Positions 34,444 through 44,795 of a stretch of 64,000 bases of DNA are shown in pieces (positions within the stretch are counted from its first letter, which is position 1; every line of letters starts with the position of its first letter). Both the position numbers and the translations under genes were made by a program. Below the pieces are notes generated by a model. That model saw only the letters and a list, made by a program, of their open reading frames with translations. It searched no databases and had not been told where the DNA came from. This DNA is from Bursaphelenchus xylophilus (lineage: Eukaryota > Nematoda > Chromadorea > Rhabditida > Aphelenchoididae): contig CAJFCV020000003.1 of the NCBI GenBank assembly GCA_904066235.2, positions 2,170,001-2,234,000 of the forward strand. Direction: 5' to 3'.

Positions 34444-36872
34444 GTCCCGACATTTCGGGTCAGGGACAACTCGGGTCAACGACAACTCGGGTCAACGACA
34501 ACTCGGGTCAACGACACTTCGGGTCGACGACATTTCGGGTCGACGACATTTCGGGTCAACGATACCGTTTAATATTTTCGCTTCGGGACTGGGAAAAAGA
34601 ATTTTTTGGCAAATTTGAAAAATTTTTTAAATGTTTTCGCTTCGGGACTTGGAAAAAAAGGACTTTTTGTGAAATTTGAAAAAATTTTCAGATGTTTTCG
34701 CTTCGGGAGTTGGAAAAAAAGGATTTTTTGTGAAATTTGAAAAAAATTTGAAGTGTTTTCGCTTCGGGACTGGGAAAAAAGATTTTTTGGAAAATTCAAC
34801 AAAATTTTGAAATGTTTTCGCATCGGAAGTAGAAAAAAGGGTGTCTGACTGAATATTAACTGTGGTGCCGGCAGCACTAAAATTTTGTCTAAAACCAATG
34901 GTACCACCTGGTACTATATAGTACCACGTGTTTTTGGGCTCTACTAAGCACCAAACCATCACCATTACTGCCTCATGGCCAAATTTTCACTTCTCACAAA
35001 ACAGTACCAGTTGGTACTATATAGTACCAAGTGTTAAAACGTGTTTTTGGGTTCTACTAAGCACCAAACCAACGCCATTACCGCCTTACGGCCAAATTTG
35101 CACCTCGTACTAAATAGTACCAGGTAGTACTATTTAGTACCAAGTGTTAAAAATGTGTTTTTTAAGCAGTACTAGGCACCAAAACAACACCATTAACGTC
35201 TAAAAGTGTTATAAGTCGAAAAATTTTCAAAAAGAATCCCTAAAGTCAGTAAGGTAACAGAAACCCAGTTTTCATATTCAGTCAGTTCATACTCAGTCAG
35301 CTCGAAAACCTTTCAAATTTTTTTCAATTTTCACAAAAAATCCTTTTGTTAAAAGTCCCGAAGTGAAAACATTTCAAAATTTTTTCAAATTTCACAAAGA
35401 ATCCTTTTTTTCAACTCCCGAAGCGAAAACATTTCAAATTTTATTCAAATTTCACAAAAAATCCCTTTTTTCCAAGTCCCGAAGCGAAAACATTTGAAAA
35501 ATTTTTTAAATTCACCAAAAAATTCTTTTTCCCAGTCCCGAAGCGAAAATATTAAACTGCATCGTTGACCCGAAATGTCGTTGACCCGAGGTGTCGTTGA
35601 CCCGAGTTGTCGTTGACCCGAATTGTCGCGACCCGAGTTGTCCCTGACCCGAAACACTGCAGGATGAGCCAAGTCTTTCTCCTTGGATGGTCAAGTCTCC
35701 CTCTCAAATTTTTATTTTTTCAAGATTAATATAAATGTCTTTATGTTTTAATCTACATATATGGACAGGACAATAACTCAAAAAGTAAGTTAAATTATCT
35801 CTCTTTCTGACTATACAAAACTTTTTTCGATTACATATTGTTATTATTGCGCATTTAGGCATTATAGAAGGTGCATAAATTTAGGTAAATGCTGTTCGTT
35901 CTTGACATTAGACGAACAACATTCGAAAGTCTTACCCCAAAAAAGAACTGCCGTCGAGCCTTCTTCGTGCCAAAATTATTTCAGCATGAAAATGATCTAC
36001 AGTTTTTTTGTTGATTAGATTTTTGATATTACACTAGGTACTTTTGTAAGTTTAAGGCGAGATTAGGTCACGTTTTACGTCATATAAGGTCTAAATGGAC
36101 AATAAAACTTTCTTTTAACATTCTTAACGTCGTAACAGTGATTTCCCCCTTTTATTGTCGTTTTTGATTTTTTTTCAGATTTTAGGTATGGAACAATTTT
36201 TATGTATCCGCGGCCATATATGCGTATTAATACTTCGCAAACCATATTTCAAAGGTCCCTGGTCGATCTAAAACATGTTTAAAACAGTATGAGAGGTATT
36301 TGAGACTTTTTTAGATCCAGGTTGTACTTGATCACTTACACCCTAAGACATCTCAAACCCTGGTTTGAAAGAATATTTATGTTGGTGACGGTTTAGTAAT
36401 GGCTCAGCTTTGTAGTTTTCCGGGTTTAAACTTCAAAAACATTAGATTTTGCCTGCAACTTGACAAAAGTACCTAGTGTAATATCAAAAATCTAATCAAC
36501 AAAAAAACTGTAGATCATTTTCATGCTGAAATAATTTTGGCACGAAGAAGGCTCGACGGCAGTTCTTTTTTGGGGTAAGACTTTCGAATGTTGTTCGTCT
36601 AATGTCAAGAACGAACAGCATTTACCTAAATTTATGCACCTTCTATAATGCCTAAATGCGCAATAATAACAATATGTAATCGAAAAAAGTTTTGTATAGT
36701 CAGAAAGAGAGATAATTTAACTTACTTTTTGAGTTATTGTCCTGTCCATATATGTAGATTAAAACATAAAGACATTTATATTAATCTTGAAAAAATAAAA
36801 ATTTGAGAGGGAGACTTGACCATCCAAGGAGAAAGACTTGGCTCATCCTGCAGTGCGAAATGTCGTAGCGCC
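34444..36872. mobile_element. MULE-like foldback element with tandem-repeat arms, 11-bp duplication AATTTTTTCGC
   Basis: Terminal arms start CCCGACATTTCGGGTCAGGG and are made of 16-bp units (ACTCGGGTCAACGACA) followed by five ~62-bp units (TTTTCGCTTCGGGACTGGG). The same modules are inverted on the right. The centre carries GGTACTATATAGTACC repeats. Flanking direct repeat: 34433-34443 and 36873-36883. A direct repeat of about 9-11 bp with long repetitive inverted arms fits Mutator-like foldbacks. Its right arm is interrupted by the 35655-36855 element. Confidence 0.75.
35655..36855. mobile_element. CACTG-ended palindromic element with 5-bp duplication (CGAAA), nested
   Basis: 1,201 bp, almost perfectly palindromic, ends CACTGCAGGATGAGCCAAGT and its complement. 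CGAAA at 35650-35654 and 36856-36860. It lies 12 bases from the right end of the MULE-like element, whose terminal repeat continues as TGTCG beyond it. Ends and duplication length match the 32497-33898 element. The arms contain TGATATTACACTAGG motifs (36030, 36480). Confidence 0.88.
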
Positions 36873-37378
36873 AATTTTTTCGCAATTTCTATTGTCACCT
36901 TCTTCGTTTTGAGCCTTGTTTCGGCTGGAAAATCGGAGGCCAACCGTATCGGACCTTTCCGTTATACGTGCAGCAGAGGTGAGCACAAGAAAAAAAAACT
37001 GAAATTTTTAGGAAACCCTATCGACTTTTGCGAAGACCCGAAGTGCGACAATTTTTGTGAAAATGTGGGCAGCCATTGCCGTGGATATTGTTGGGACCAT
37101 AAATGCGATTGCATATATATATAAAAAAATGAAATATAAAACAAATTTTGGTCGTGAAAATTATTCGCAATTAATAAAATTTAAAAAAAAAAGTGTGGGC
37201 TAAATTTTCTCTTTATTTCTATGCTTCTTCTCGTTCATCACACAATTTCAAGTCGTTTCCAATGACTTTTCATTCAAAACAACCTAACTTTTATATTATC
37301 CATGATAACAACTGTACATTTTTCAACAAAAATATGGGCAAATCAACTGGATTCTAGGTCAAAATAAAGCTCAAGGCG

Positions 37379-37896
37379 TTAAACACTCTCTCCGTAGCCA
37401 GATTGTTCGAAATTTGTGTGGCGCAGTAGGCGAGATCGCTTGGCGTCGCGTTCTTGAACATAGTATCCCTGAACTCGGCGTTCCCACATGCCCTCAGTCA
37501 CCGGATCGGCTAGTCCATTGGTCTTGACGAACTGTCTGTACTCTGCGGAGAATATATACCGGAAATCATGCTGAAGGTCGGGGGTTGGCATGGCGAAATT
37601 GCTAAAAATATTGATTTAGGGGATCAGATCTAATAGAGCCGCAGAAAAATAGCCATAACTTTTGACAACCCCCATCAATTTCTATGAAATTTTGAACAAT
37701 TATAGCTAGATACTTCCAAAACACAATAGAAAAAACTTCCAGACACTTACAAGACCCATACTCCAACAGTGAGCAAAGTTCCGATACCCACTCCAATATT
37801 GGGTCCGGCCGATTTCAACATGTCATAGCGCTCTCCGAAGAAGGCCTTGCGATTCGCGATGAATTTCTCGGCCAGCCTAAGGGTTGATATCCTCAT
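37379..37896 (-). CDS. Small single-pass membrane protein, unknown family
   Basis: Two exons, 37751-37896 and 37379-37601, 122 residues. MRISTLRLAEKFIANRKAFF is basic and amphipathic. SAGPNIGVGIGTLLTVGVWVF is a likely membrane helix. The C-terminal 70 residues are polar (PTPDLQHDFRYIFSAEYRQF ... GMWERRVQGYY). Size, N-terminal basic stretch and one helix resemble accessory subunits of mitochondrial complexes, but I do not recognise it; that is inference only. It lies 464 bp downstream of the LENG8-like gene on the same strand, so an operon is possible. No trans-splice signal is clear. Confidence 0.7.
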
Positions 37897-38360
37897 TTTG
37901 AACCTAAACCCCCAAAGAATCCATAGAATCCGACCAAAACCACCAAAAATATTATACTTGGTGTTCAAACCAAAAAAATCCCCAAAAAATTTCACAAATC
38001 CTTATCAAATACGTTTATTATTACTCGGTATTATAAAACAGATCAGAACAAACATATTCCATGATATAACTCTTAACAAAACAACATTTACAATGGCCAA
38101 AAAACAAAAAAATTGAAAAAACCTCAAAAAATCCGATTTTTTTTGAAAAACTACAGTAATCTATGGAAATTTTGCTGTAATTTTGTTGGAAACACACTAC
38201 AACTCTATATTTTAGCCCTTTACTGTTTGGATTCCATCAATTCAACATGTAAATTCAATAGTTTTTACAACTTTTTTTGTAAAACTTTTTTTCTTCTTAA
38301 AATTTTTCATACTAAATCTGAGTCCTTTACATCCCTGATATTGCTCTGGCTGATTGATAT

Positions 38361-41300
38361 CTAAGAATTGGGGATCTTCAAATTCGAGTATTTCCTCAAA
38401 TCGACCGCTTTTTGGCCGTTTATTTGGTCGATTTCGACGCCAATTCCCTTCAGGTAGTCGGGGAGTTCGGAGCGCTCGTCCAGCATCAAAATGCCGGCTA
38501 GTTGGGGGAGGGACAAAGTGGGACGGTACCTGAAAACATCCTTTTATATTCAAACACATCCAAATTCACCAAAAAACATCCATATTTCCCAAAATTTATA
38601 CAAAAAAATCGCAAAAAAATATAAAAAAAACAAAAAAAAAACCAACTTACGCCGCAATGACAGCCTGCATGAGTCGATTTCTCTCTCGGTCAACAAAAAA
38701 GTCCATCAATTGCTTCGTTACCGTGTCCACTTTGCGGTAAATTCCGAAGAATTTGCAGTGATTTCGCGTCGCATAGGCCATATAAATTTCGCGCGCCAAT
38801 TTCATTTCGGGGCTTTTGGCGAACGCGTCGCGGTACTTTTGCATCAGTCCAGTGGCATCTGAAAGTAAAAATTAAAAAATTATATCAAAAATCCAAAAAA
38901 AAAATTTTTTAGTCCCGCCACGAAAACCTGAATAACTCAAAATTTGCTTCTAAACCAATTCTAAACACTTTTTTAAATCCCGTAGAGCTCAAAACCCTTC
39001 CAAAATTCTAAAATAACCAAAAAAATCCAAAATTTTGTGTCCCGCCACGAAAACCTGAACAACTCAAAATTTGCTTCTAAACCAATTCTAAACACTTTTT
39101 TAGATCTTCCAGAGCTCAAAACCCGTCCAAACTCTAAAACAACCCATAAAATCCAAAATTTTGGGTCCCACCACGAAAACCTGAATGATCCAAAACTTGC
39201 TTCAAAACAAATTCTAAACACATTTTTAGATCTTCCAGAGCTCAAAACCCGTCTAAACTCTAAAACAACCCATAAAATCCAAAACTTTGGGTCCCACCAC
39301 GAAAACTTGAATTTCTCCAAAAACGTTAAAAATGCCCTCCAAATCGTTCTAAGACTCCCGAACCACCTCTAACAACCAAAAATCCCGCAAATCTTCCTCT
39401 ACAAACCCCAAAAATCATCAATCTTACCTGACTCCGACTCCACGTAGGCGTAATACAGGAGGCGATACGAAGTGAAGCGCCATCGGTTCGGAGCCGACGA
39501 GAGGGTTTCGTACAAAACTTTGAGCTGATTTTGGGCCTGGTTCAGCTCCTCGCGGTCCTTGTGTTTTATGGCCAAAAGTGCGTGCTCTTCGTAGACTTGG
39601 ATGGCGAATTCATTTCGTATGTCTTGAGTCTGGAAATGGGCAAGATATAAACGGTAGGGTAAGATAAGCCTAAAAAATATCAAATCCGAGATATTTTGCT
39701 CAAAAAAATTCACAAAATTTTTTTTTAATTTCAAAAAATTCCAAAAATCAGTCATCATGACAGATAAAAAAGTTAAAAAATAAATAAAAAACTGACCAGA
39801 ATGTCCTGTCTGATGCTCTTGAGTTGGTCGTTCGCGTAGTGATAATCGTCATTTTTCTCGCGATACACCCGCAAAACATGCTCTAGGGCGCGACGAAGGA
39901 TGTGATAGGGGCGGACTTGGGATGGGTCGGCTTCCTGGAAATCCAAATAACATAATTTTAGGTAGGTGACATTTTATACGATCAAAATTTTGCGACTTCA
40001 AAAAATCGAAAACTTCCATAAAAAAATCTTCGTGATTTCCGATAAAAGTAGGTCCTAAAATTCAAGACACAAAAATTTTTAAAAACTCACAGTTGTTAAC
40101 CTAAAATAAGGTTTCTCGATGGCAGTACACGTCCCAATAATCCTTCTTCTCCGCTTCAACGAGCATTTCTCCACCAACGAGTTCAAATTGATTCGTCCGT
40201 TCTGTTTTCGTTGCACTGTGAAGCCCTGCGGACCCAGAACTGGTTGATTTTCCGACCTTGTGCGGATATTCGCCGACTGAGCCGAGGCGGAGGCGAAGCG
40301 TTGGGCGCGAGCGGCCTTCCGCTTCTCGTCCGAGGTCGACTCCTCTTCAATTAAGGGGTAGCGCGACTGTGGGGCCGAGAATCGCTGGGCGATCACGGCC
40401 TTCGCGGCCGACGCCGCTTGCTGCTGCTGTTGTTGACGTTTTCGTTCCTTTTTCTCTGCTTTTTTGGACTTCTGAAAATCACAATTCTATTCTCCTGTCT
40501 TCCACTTCATTTTCTCTCAATTACGATCATCAGTTTTGCGAATCGACCAATTTATACGACAAAACATGTTTCGTCGTATAACATGGTCATTTTGCCTAAA
40601 GACAAGACAAAAATAGAAAAATAACTTGCCTTAGAAGTCGATGCATGATCAGCGTCGTATTTGTCGAACACATTGTTCTCGGTGTTCAGTGGAGTAAACT
40701 TGGGAAGACCATCACCGTCCGAAGGGCGTTTTCTATTACCTAGAACAATATAAAGCTATTTTTGAACACAAAAATATGATTATTCTCAGTAAATTTTAAT
40801 TATATTATCTAGAACAGGCATAAAAACTCTTAAAACTTCGGAAAAAATGAAAAATCCAATTTTTTGGATTTTTTCCTATCTAAAACAATATAAAGTCAAT
40901 TTTGACCCTAAATTTTCCTCAATTTCAACCAAACTCAGATTCCTAAATCTCTAACAGAGCCTATTCCTCGTTTTAAACACCAAAATCACTATGAAAAAAC
41001 CCAATGAAATACTCAAAAAATCAAGTTTCCATGTCCTACCTAAATCAAATGAGACTGGAGCCGAAGACGGAGCGCCGGGCAGTTTGACTGCCGAAGCCGG
41101 GGTCCATTGCAGATTCAGCTGAAACTTGACCTCATGTGGAAGCTTTTCGGCGTTCCAATTGATACGAGTAGCCATTCCTGAGTCGAGCATTGGAGAGATC
41201 CGTTCCTTTAAGTAGTACCTTACTTGATTTGCATCGTCCGGGGCGGCAGCCAGGGCTCGATCACAATAGTCTCTAAAAACATGAAGAATAATTGGTGATT

Positions 41301-42040
41301 GCCAAATTCCGGAGAAAATTTATCAGAAATTCAAGAATTTTGGAAAGAAAAATATTATTTTAGACGGTCTTTGGGTCAAGAAGAATATTTTGATCTAAAA
41401 TCCAAACAACAAATGTAAAATGAACTTACTTGACACTCTGAGGGACCATTCGGCTGAAAAACTCGGAATACACAAAGGTTTGACCGTGAGCACTTGTTAC
41501 CGTCACATTTGGAGCTAAAACAATATTACTTTAGACAAAAATCCCAGAAAAATCAAGCTTTTTGCAAAACCGTAGCTTTGTGTTAGAATCTAAACACCAG
41601 AAAAGACCTTACAAAAAATTAAACTCACCTTGTTGAGGTCGAATATAGCCTGGAGAACCAAAAGGCATCCGCTGATTCAATGGCACCATATTCGCGTTTC
41701 CTCCAGCTGGTCGAAAGTTCGGATACTTCACCGCCGAGTTAGGAGGGGGCCTTACGAACCCCGCTTGATAAGATTCTCTAATTCTTTTCTCGGAATTCAG
41801 CCGGCCAGCCGCCGACATTGCACCTCTCGCATATCCGGCCGGCTGTTGTTGCTGACTCAAAATCGTCTGATAAACCGGATCATGGAACTGCGGCGGCAGC
41901 GGAGGTGGTGCATTTGGTGCTCTGGGCTGCAATCGTGCCAACTGCTCCTGAGCTTTCGCCCAAAACGGATTGTTGGGATCTGGTTGGTTCGCAGATGAAG
42001 AAGGTGGAATTGGAATGGAAGACAGGTCGAATTCCGACAT
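38361..42040 (-). CDS. LENG8/THP3-like SAC3-GANP domain protein
   Basis: Nine exons (41629-42040, 41430-41514, 41040-41272, 40630-40739, 40091-40471, 39797-39934, 39428-39629, 38651-38858, 38361-38529), total exactly 646 codons, 645 residues. The N-terminal half is disordered, rich in Pro, Gln and Ala; a KKAEKKERKRQQQQQQ stretch is a likely nuclear signal. The C-terminal SAC3/GANP domain begins IIGTCTAIEKPYFRLTTEAD and continues through VRPYHILRRALEHVL, YANDQLKSIRQDILTQDIR and VYEEHALLAIKHKDREELNQ. The family (human LENG8, yeast Thp3) acts in nuclear mRNA processing and export. Intron 4 begins GC rather than GT (AAG|GCAAGT); all other introns are GT-AG. Intron 7 contains a 127-bp tandem repeat. 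Confidence 0.9.
38908..39325. repeat. 127-bp tandem repeat in an intron of the LENG8-like gene
   Basis: TCCCGCCACGAAAACCTGAA or its TCCCACCACGAAAACxTGAA variant recurs near 38912, 39039, 39166 and 39293, each followed by CAAAATTTGCTTCTAAA and CTAAACACTTTTTTA. The 15-mer TTTTCGTGGYGGGAC is also dispersed singly at about 7350, 7485, 11815, 11935 and 54550. Confidence 0.85.
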
Positions 42041-42886
42041 TTTCTTACTCGTTTAGCGTCTACACAATTTGTTCCTGCTTTTGCAAAGCGAATTCCACAA
42101 AATACCCGCGGGGAATGCCTCAAAAATCGTCAAACCTTCCAGAACCAGCCAATGTTTGATGCGCCCTCGAAAAAAATTCAAATTCCACCAACCAACGGCT
42201 AATATCCGATGCGCATGCAATTGAAATACCAAGCTGAATCAACTGTTCACCTCAAGAAAGCAGGTCTCTTCAAGTTTGAGCAGAACTCTTCCAGAAAATT
42301 CACCTTGACTTAGTTCTAGAATCAGAAAACGGAAAATGCAAAAATCAGACCGAAGAATGCAGGGATTTCAATGATGAATGGCTGGATATCTCTGAAAAGG
42401 CATATGCTGTTAGATTATCAACAAAATTTGCAGTTATCTTTTCAAAGTCACGGAAATTCGCGTCAAATATTGTTTTAGGTCGCTAAATCAATATAACCGA
42501 AAAATTTTCTGCAATAAATGCCTTGAAATCAACGCAAATCTACTGTCGTAAATAAAGAAGACCCAATTGCACCGATTCATACATATTTTCTGCAGAAAAA
42601 CGTCCAAATTTATCTGCTTCTCGTGAAATTCGGCGAAAAAATTGTTACTGCGACGGAATGCCAAAATTTCCTCTTTCCCACCACGACTTTCTGATTTCTC
42701 GAATTTATTCGAGATTTTTGCCGGATTAGCGCTCTCGAGAGCATCTTCATCTCTAAAACCGCTTATTTCTTGCGTGTGGAAATTTTAAATTATATTATCC
42801 GTGGACAAGATGCAAAACTGACTTTATTTCCCCTCAAATATTGGAGTGGAATCGACGTTTTTGTGCAAAGTATTGTAGCTAGTACG
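42041..42886. other. Divergent intergenic region between LENG8-like and daf-41-like genes
   Basis: 846 bp that must hold both promoters. No gene inside. TTCTCGTGAAATTCGGCG and TTTTGCCGGATTAGCGCTCTC are the GC-richest parts. An in-frame extension upstream of the daf-41 start (from 42770) has no ATG and is not used here. Nothing further is identifiable by eye. Confidence 0.5.
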
Positions 42887-43927
42887 ATGGCGGAGTATTT
42901 GAGCCCCACGATTGCGTGGGCACAGCGCGATAAAGTGCTGTATTTGACGGTGAAACTGGAGGATATGAATGTGGAGGAGCTGAAGGTGGATGGAAATCAG
43001 TTTTTGATACGGTAAGGGTACTGTAGAAGAGTTGGAAGTACCCTGGATTCATGCAGTATGATATCAGCTATCTTTTAAATCCATTTATGATACCGTTTTC
43101 TCGATTATAAGTCGCTTAAAAGCCAAATATTATTCATGACCATCAATCTTGACAGTTTGTAAAAAATGTGTCATAACTACCGTAATCTTCTTGCTATACA
43201 CTTGAAATTCACACCAATAAGACCTCATATATTCTCTTATATAGTGGTATATTTTCATACCTCACACTCAAAGACTATCTGAGTAATCGCTATATTATCC
43301 ATGACATCAGATGCCCTCAAAATTTCATTGCTTACTCGCTTCAAAAGGTCTTTGAAAGCACTATCTTTCTTACAAATAACCTCCAAATTTTCCAGCGGAA
43401 CTAGTGCTGGCAAGAAATACCAAGCCGAGCTGGAATTTCACGGAGAAATTGACAAAAATCAGGTCCGGCAGGTTGGAACGAAACGTCATATCGAGTTGAT
43501 TCTGGGCAAGAAGGAAAACAAATGGTGGCCGAGACTGACCAGCAAGCCTGTTAAAGTATGTTATTCACAATTCTAGCTTTTAAAACGTGAGATTTTTAAT
43601 CGAAAATCGTAAAAATATGAAATTTTTTGCGATTTTTTGAGTTTTTCTTGAAAAATTTTGTAAATTTGAACCCAATATTCGATACTAGTTTTCGTATTTT
43701 AGCTTCCATGGCTCAAAGTCGACTTTGACAAGTGGGTTGACGAGGATGAACAGGGAGAAGAAGAGGATCCTTTCGATTTTTCCGACCTCAAGGAGAACAT
43801 CATGGCGGAAGAGCTGGCAATCGACGAATTAGAGGACTACGATTCGGATGAAAGCAATTACGACGATATGCCACCTCTACAACTCATTGAAAACAGTGAA
43901 AATACGGAGAAAAAGTCGGATTCTTAA
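42887..43927 (+). CDS. daf-41: p23-type HSP90 co-chaperone (CS domain)
   Basis: Three exons, 42887-43011, 43396-43555 and 43703-43927, 169 residues. A CS domain fills the first 110 residues: IAWAQRDKVLYLTVKLED, KKYQAELEFHGEID, then the p23 signature WWPRLTSKP and LPWLKVDFDKWVDEDE. The tail is acidic (EEEDPFDFSDL ... DYDSDESNYDD), as in p23. p23 binds the ATP-closed form of HSP90 and stabilises client complexes in the cytosol; the C. elegans orthologue is DAF-41. The start ATG (ACGATGGCGGAG) was chosen because the frame upstream has no other ATG. AATAAA follows at about 44033. Confidence 0.9.
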
Positions 43928-44169
43928 AAAATGATGACTAACAATTTTTGAAAAATCTCAAATTTTTCTGTATCTAAAGCAATATCGAATATCAGTGGTT
44001 TGAGTATGATATACTTGAAGGTTTTATATCACAATAAATATGAAAGATCTTTCGAAAATTCTCGATTTAGCAAGGATTTCATAAAAAATATGAGCTTTTT
44101 GTCTAGTGTAATATAATTTTTGTCGAAAAACGGGTAACAAATTGCGGAAAACTATATATTTTTCTCTTA

Positions 44170-44795
44170 TATCACTTCAAATGCCTCCTGGCGTTCATTT
44201 CAACCCCAATTCTCATGAAATTCCGCTTTATTCGTGATTTTTCATTTGGCAGCTCGCGCCCTACCTTTTCGCGGAATTGGCGGGAAACCGTCGGAATTTC
44301 GATGTAAAAAGTCGATATACAAATTTTTAACTATTTTCCACTAAAATCCCTTTACTTTACAACATAATTATTTATTTTCAATAGCTTACAATCATATATT
44401 TACATACTTATGATAAAAGGCTTAGACAAACTGCCAAAGATCAATGTAAATTTGAGTTCACATCTTTCTAAATCTTCTACACATCACTCTAAAGGCCTCA
44501 TGGCGTTCATTTCAACCCCAATTCTCATGAAATTCCGCTTTATTCGTGATTTTTCGATTGGCAGCTCGCGCCCTACCTTTTCGCGGAATTGGCGGGAAAC
44601 CGTCGGAATTTCGATGTAAAAAGTCGATATACAAATTTTTAACTATTTTCCACTTCAATTACTTCTACTTTACAACATAATTATTTATTTTCAATAGCTT
44701 ACAATCACATACATAATTATGATGAAAGGCTTATTTAAACTGCCAAAGATCAATGTAAATTTGAGTTCACATCTTTCTAAATCTTCTACACAGTC
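44170..44795. repeat. Tandem duplication of 312 bp at the 3' end of the RSF1-like gene
   Basis: Copy 1 about 44170-44483, copy 2 about 44482-44795 with the constant offset 312 (GGCGTTCATTTC at 44190 and 44502). Each copy contains GGCAGCTCGCGCCCTACC and TTGGCGGGAAA (44277-44287, 44589-44599), the latter identical to an E2F-type site. The second copy ends at the stop codon of the RSF1-like gene and so serves as its 3' region. Confidence 0.85.

Larger units (their letters stand above)
34430..37124 (+). pseudogene. Defensin-like (CS-alpha-beta) secreted peptide gene split by a 2.4-kb foldback insertion
   Basis: The start codon and first codons are at 34430-34443; the rest of the signal peptide and mature peptide are at 36884-36978 and, after a 33-bp intron, 37012-37124. 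In between lies the 34444-36872 element, with AATTTTTTCGC repeated on both sides. Taken with a single copy of the duplication, the frame on the right is in register with the ATG on the left. The mature part has eight Cys: one before the intron, then C-x4-C-x3-C-x6-C-x3-C-x4-C-x1-C with a GxC (RGYC) core, the pattern of invertebrate defensin-like peptides. No alternative ATG in frame precedes the hydrophobic segment on the right, so this allele should not make a secreted product unless the insertion is spliced out. Confidence 0.7.
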
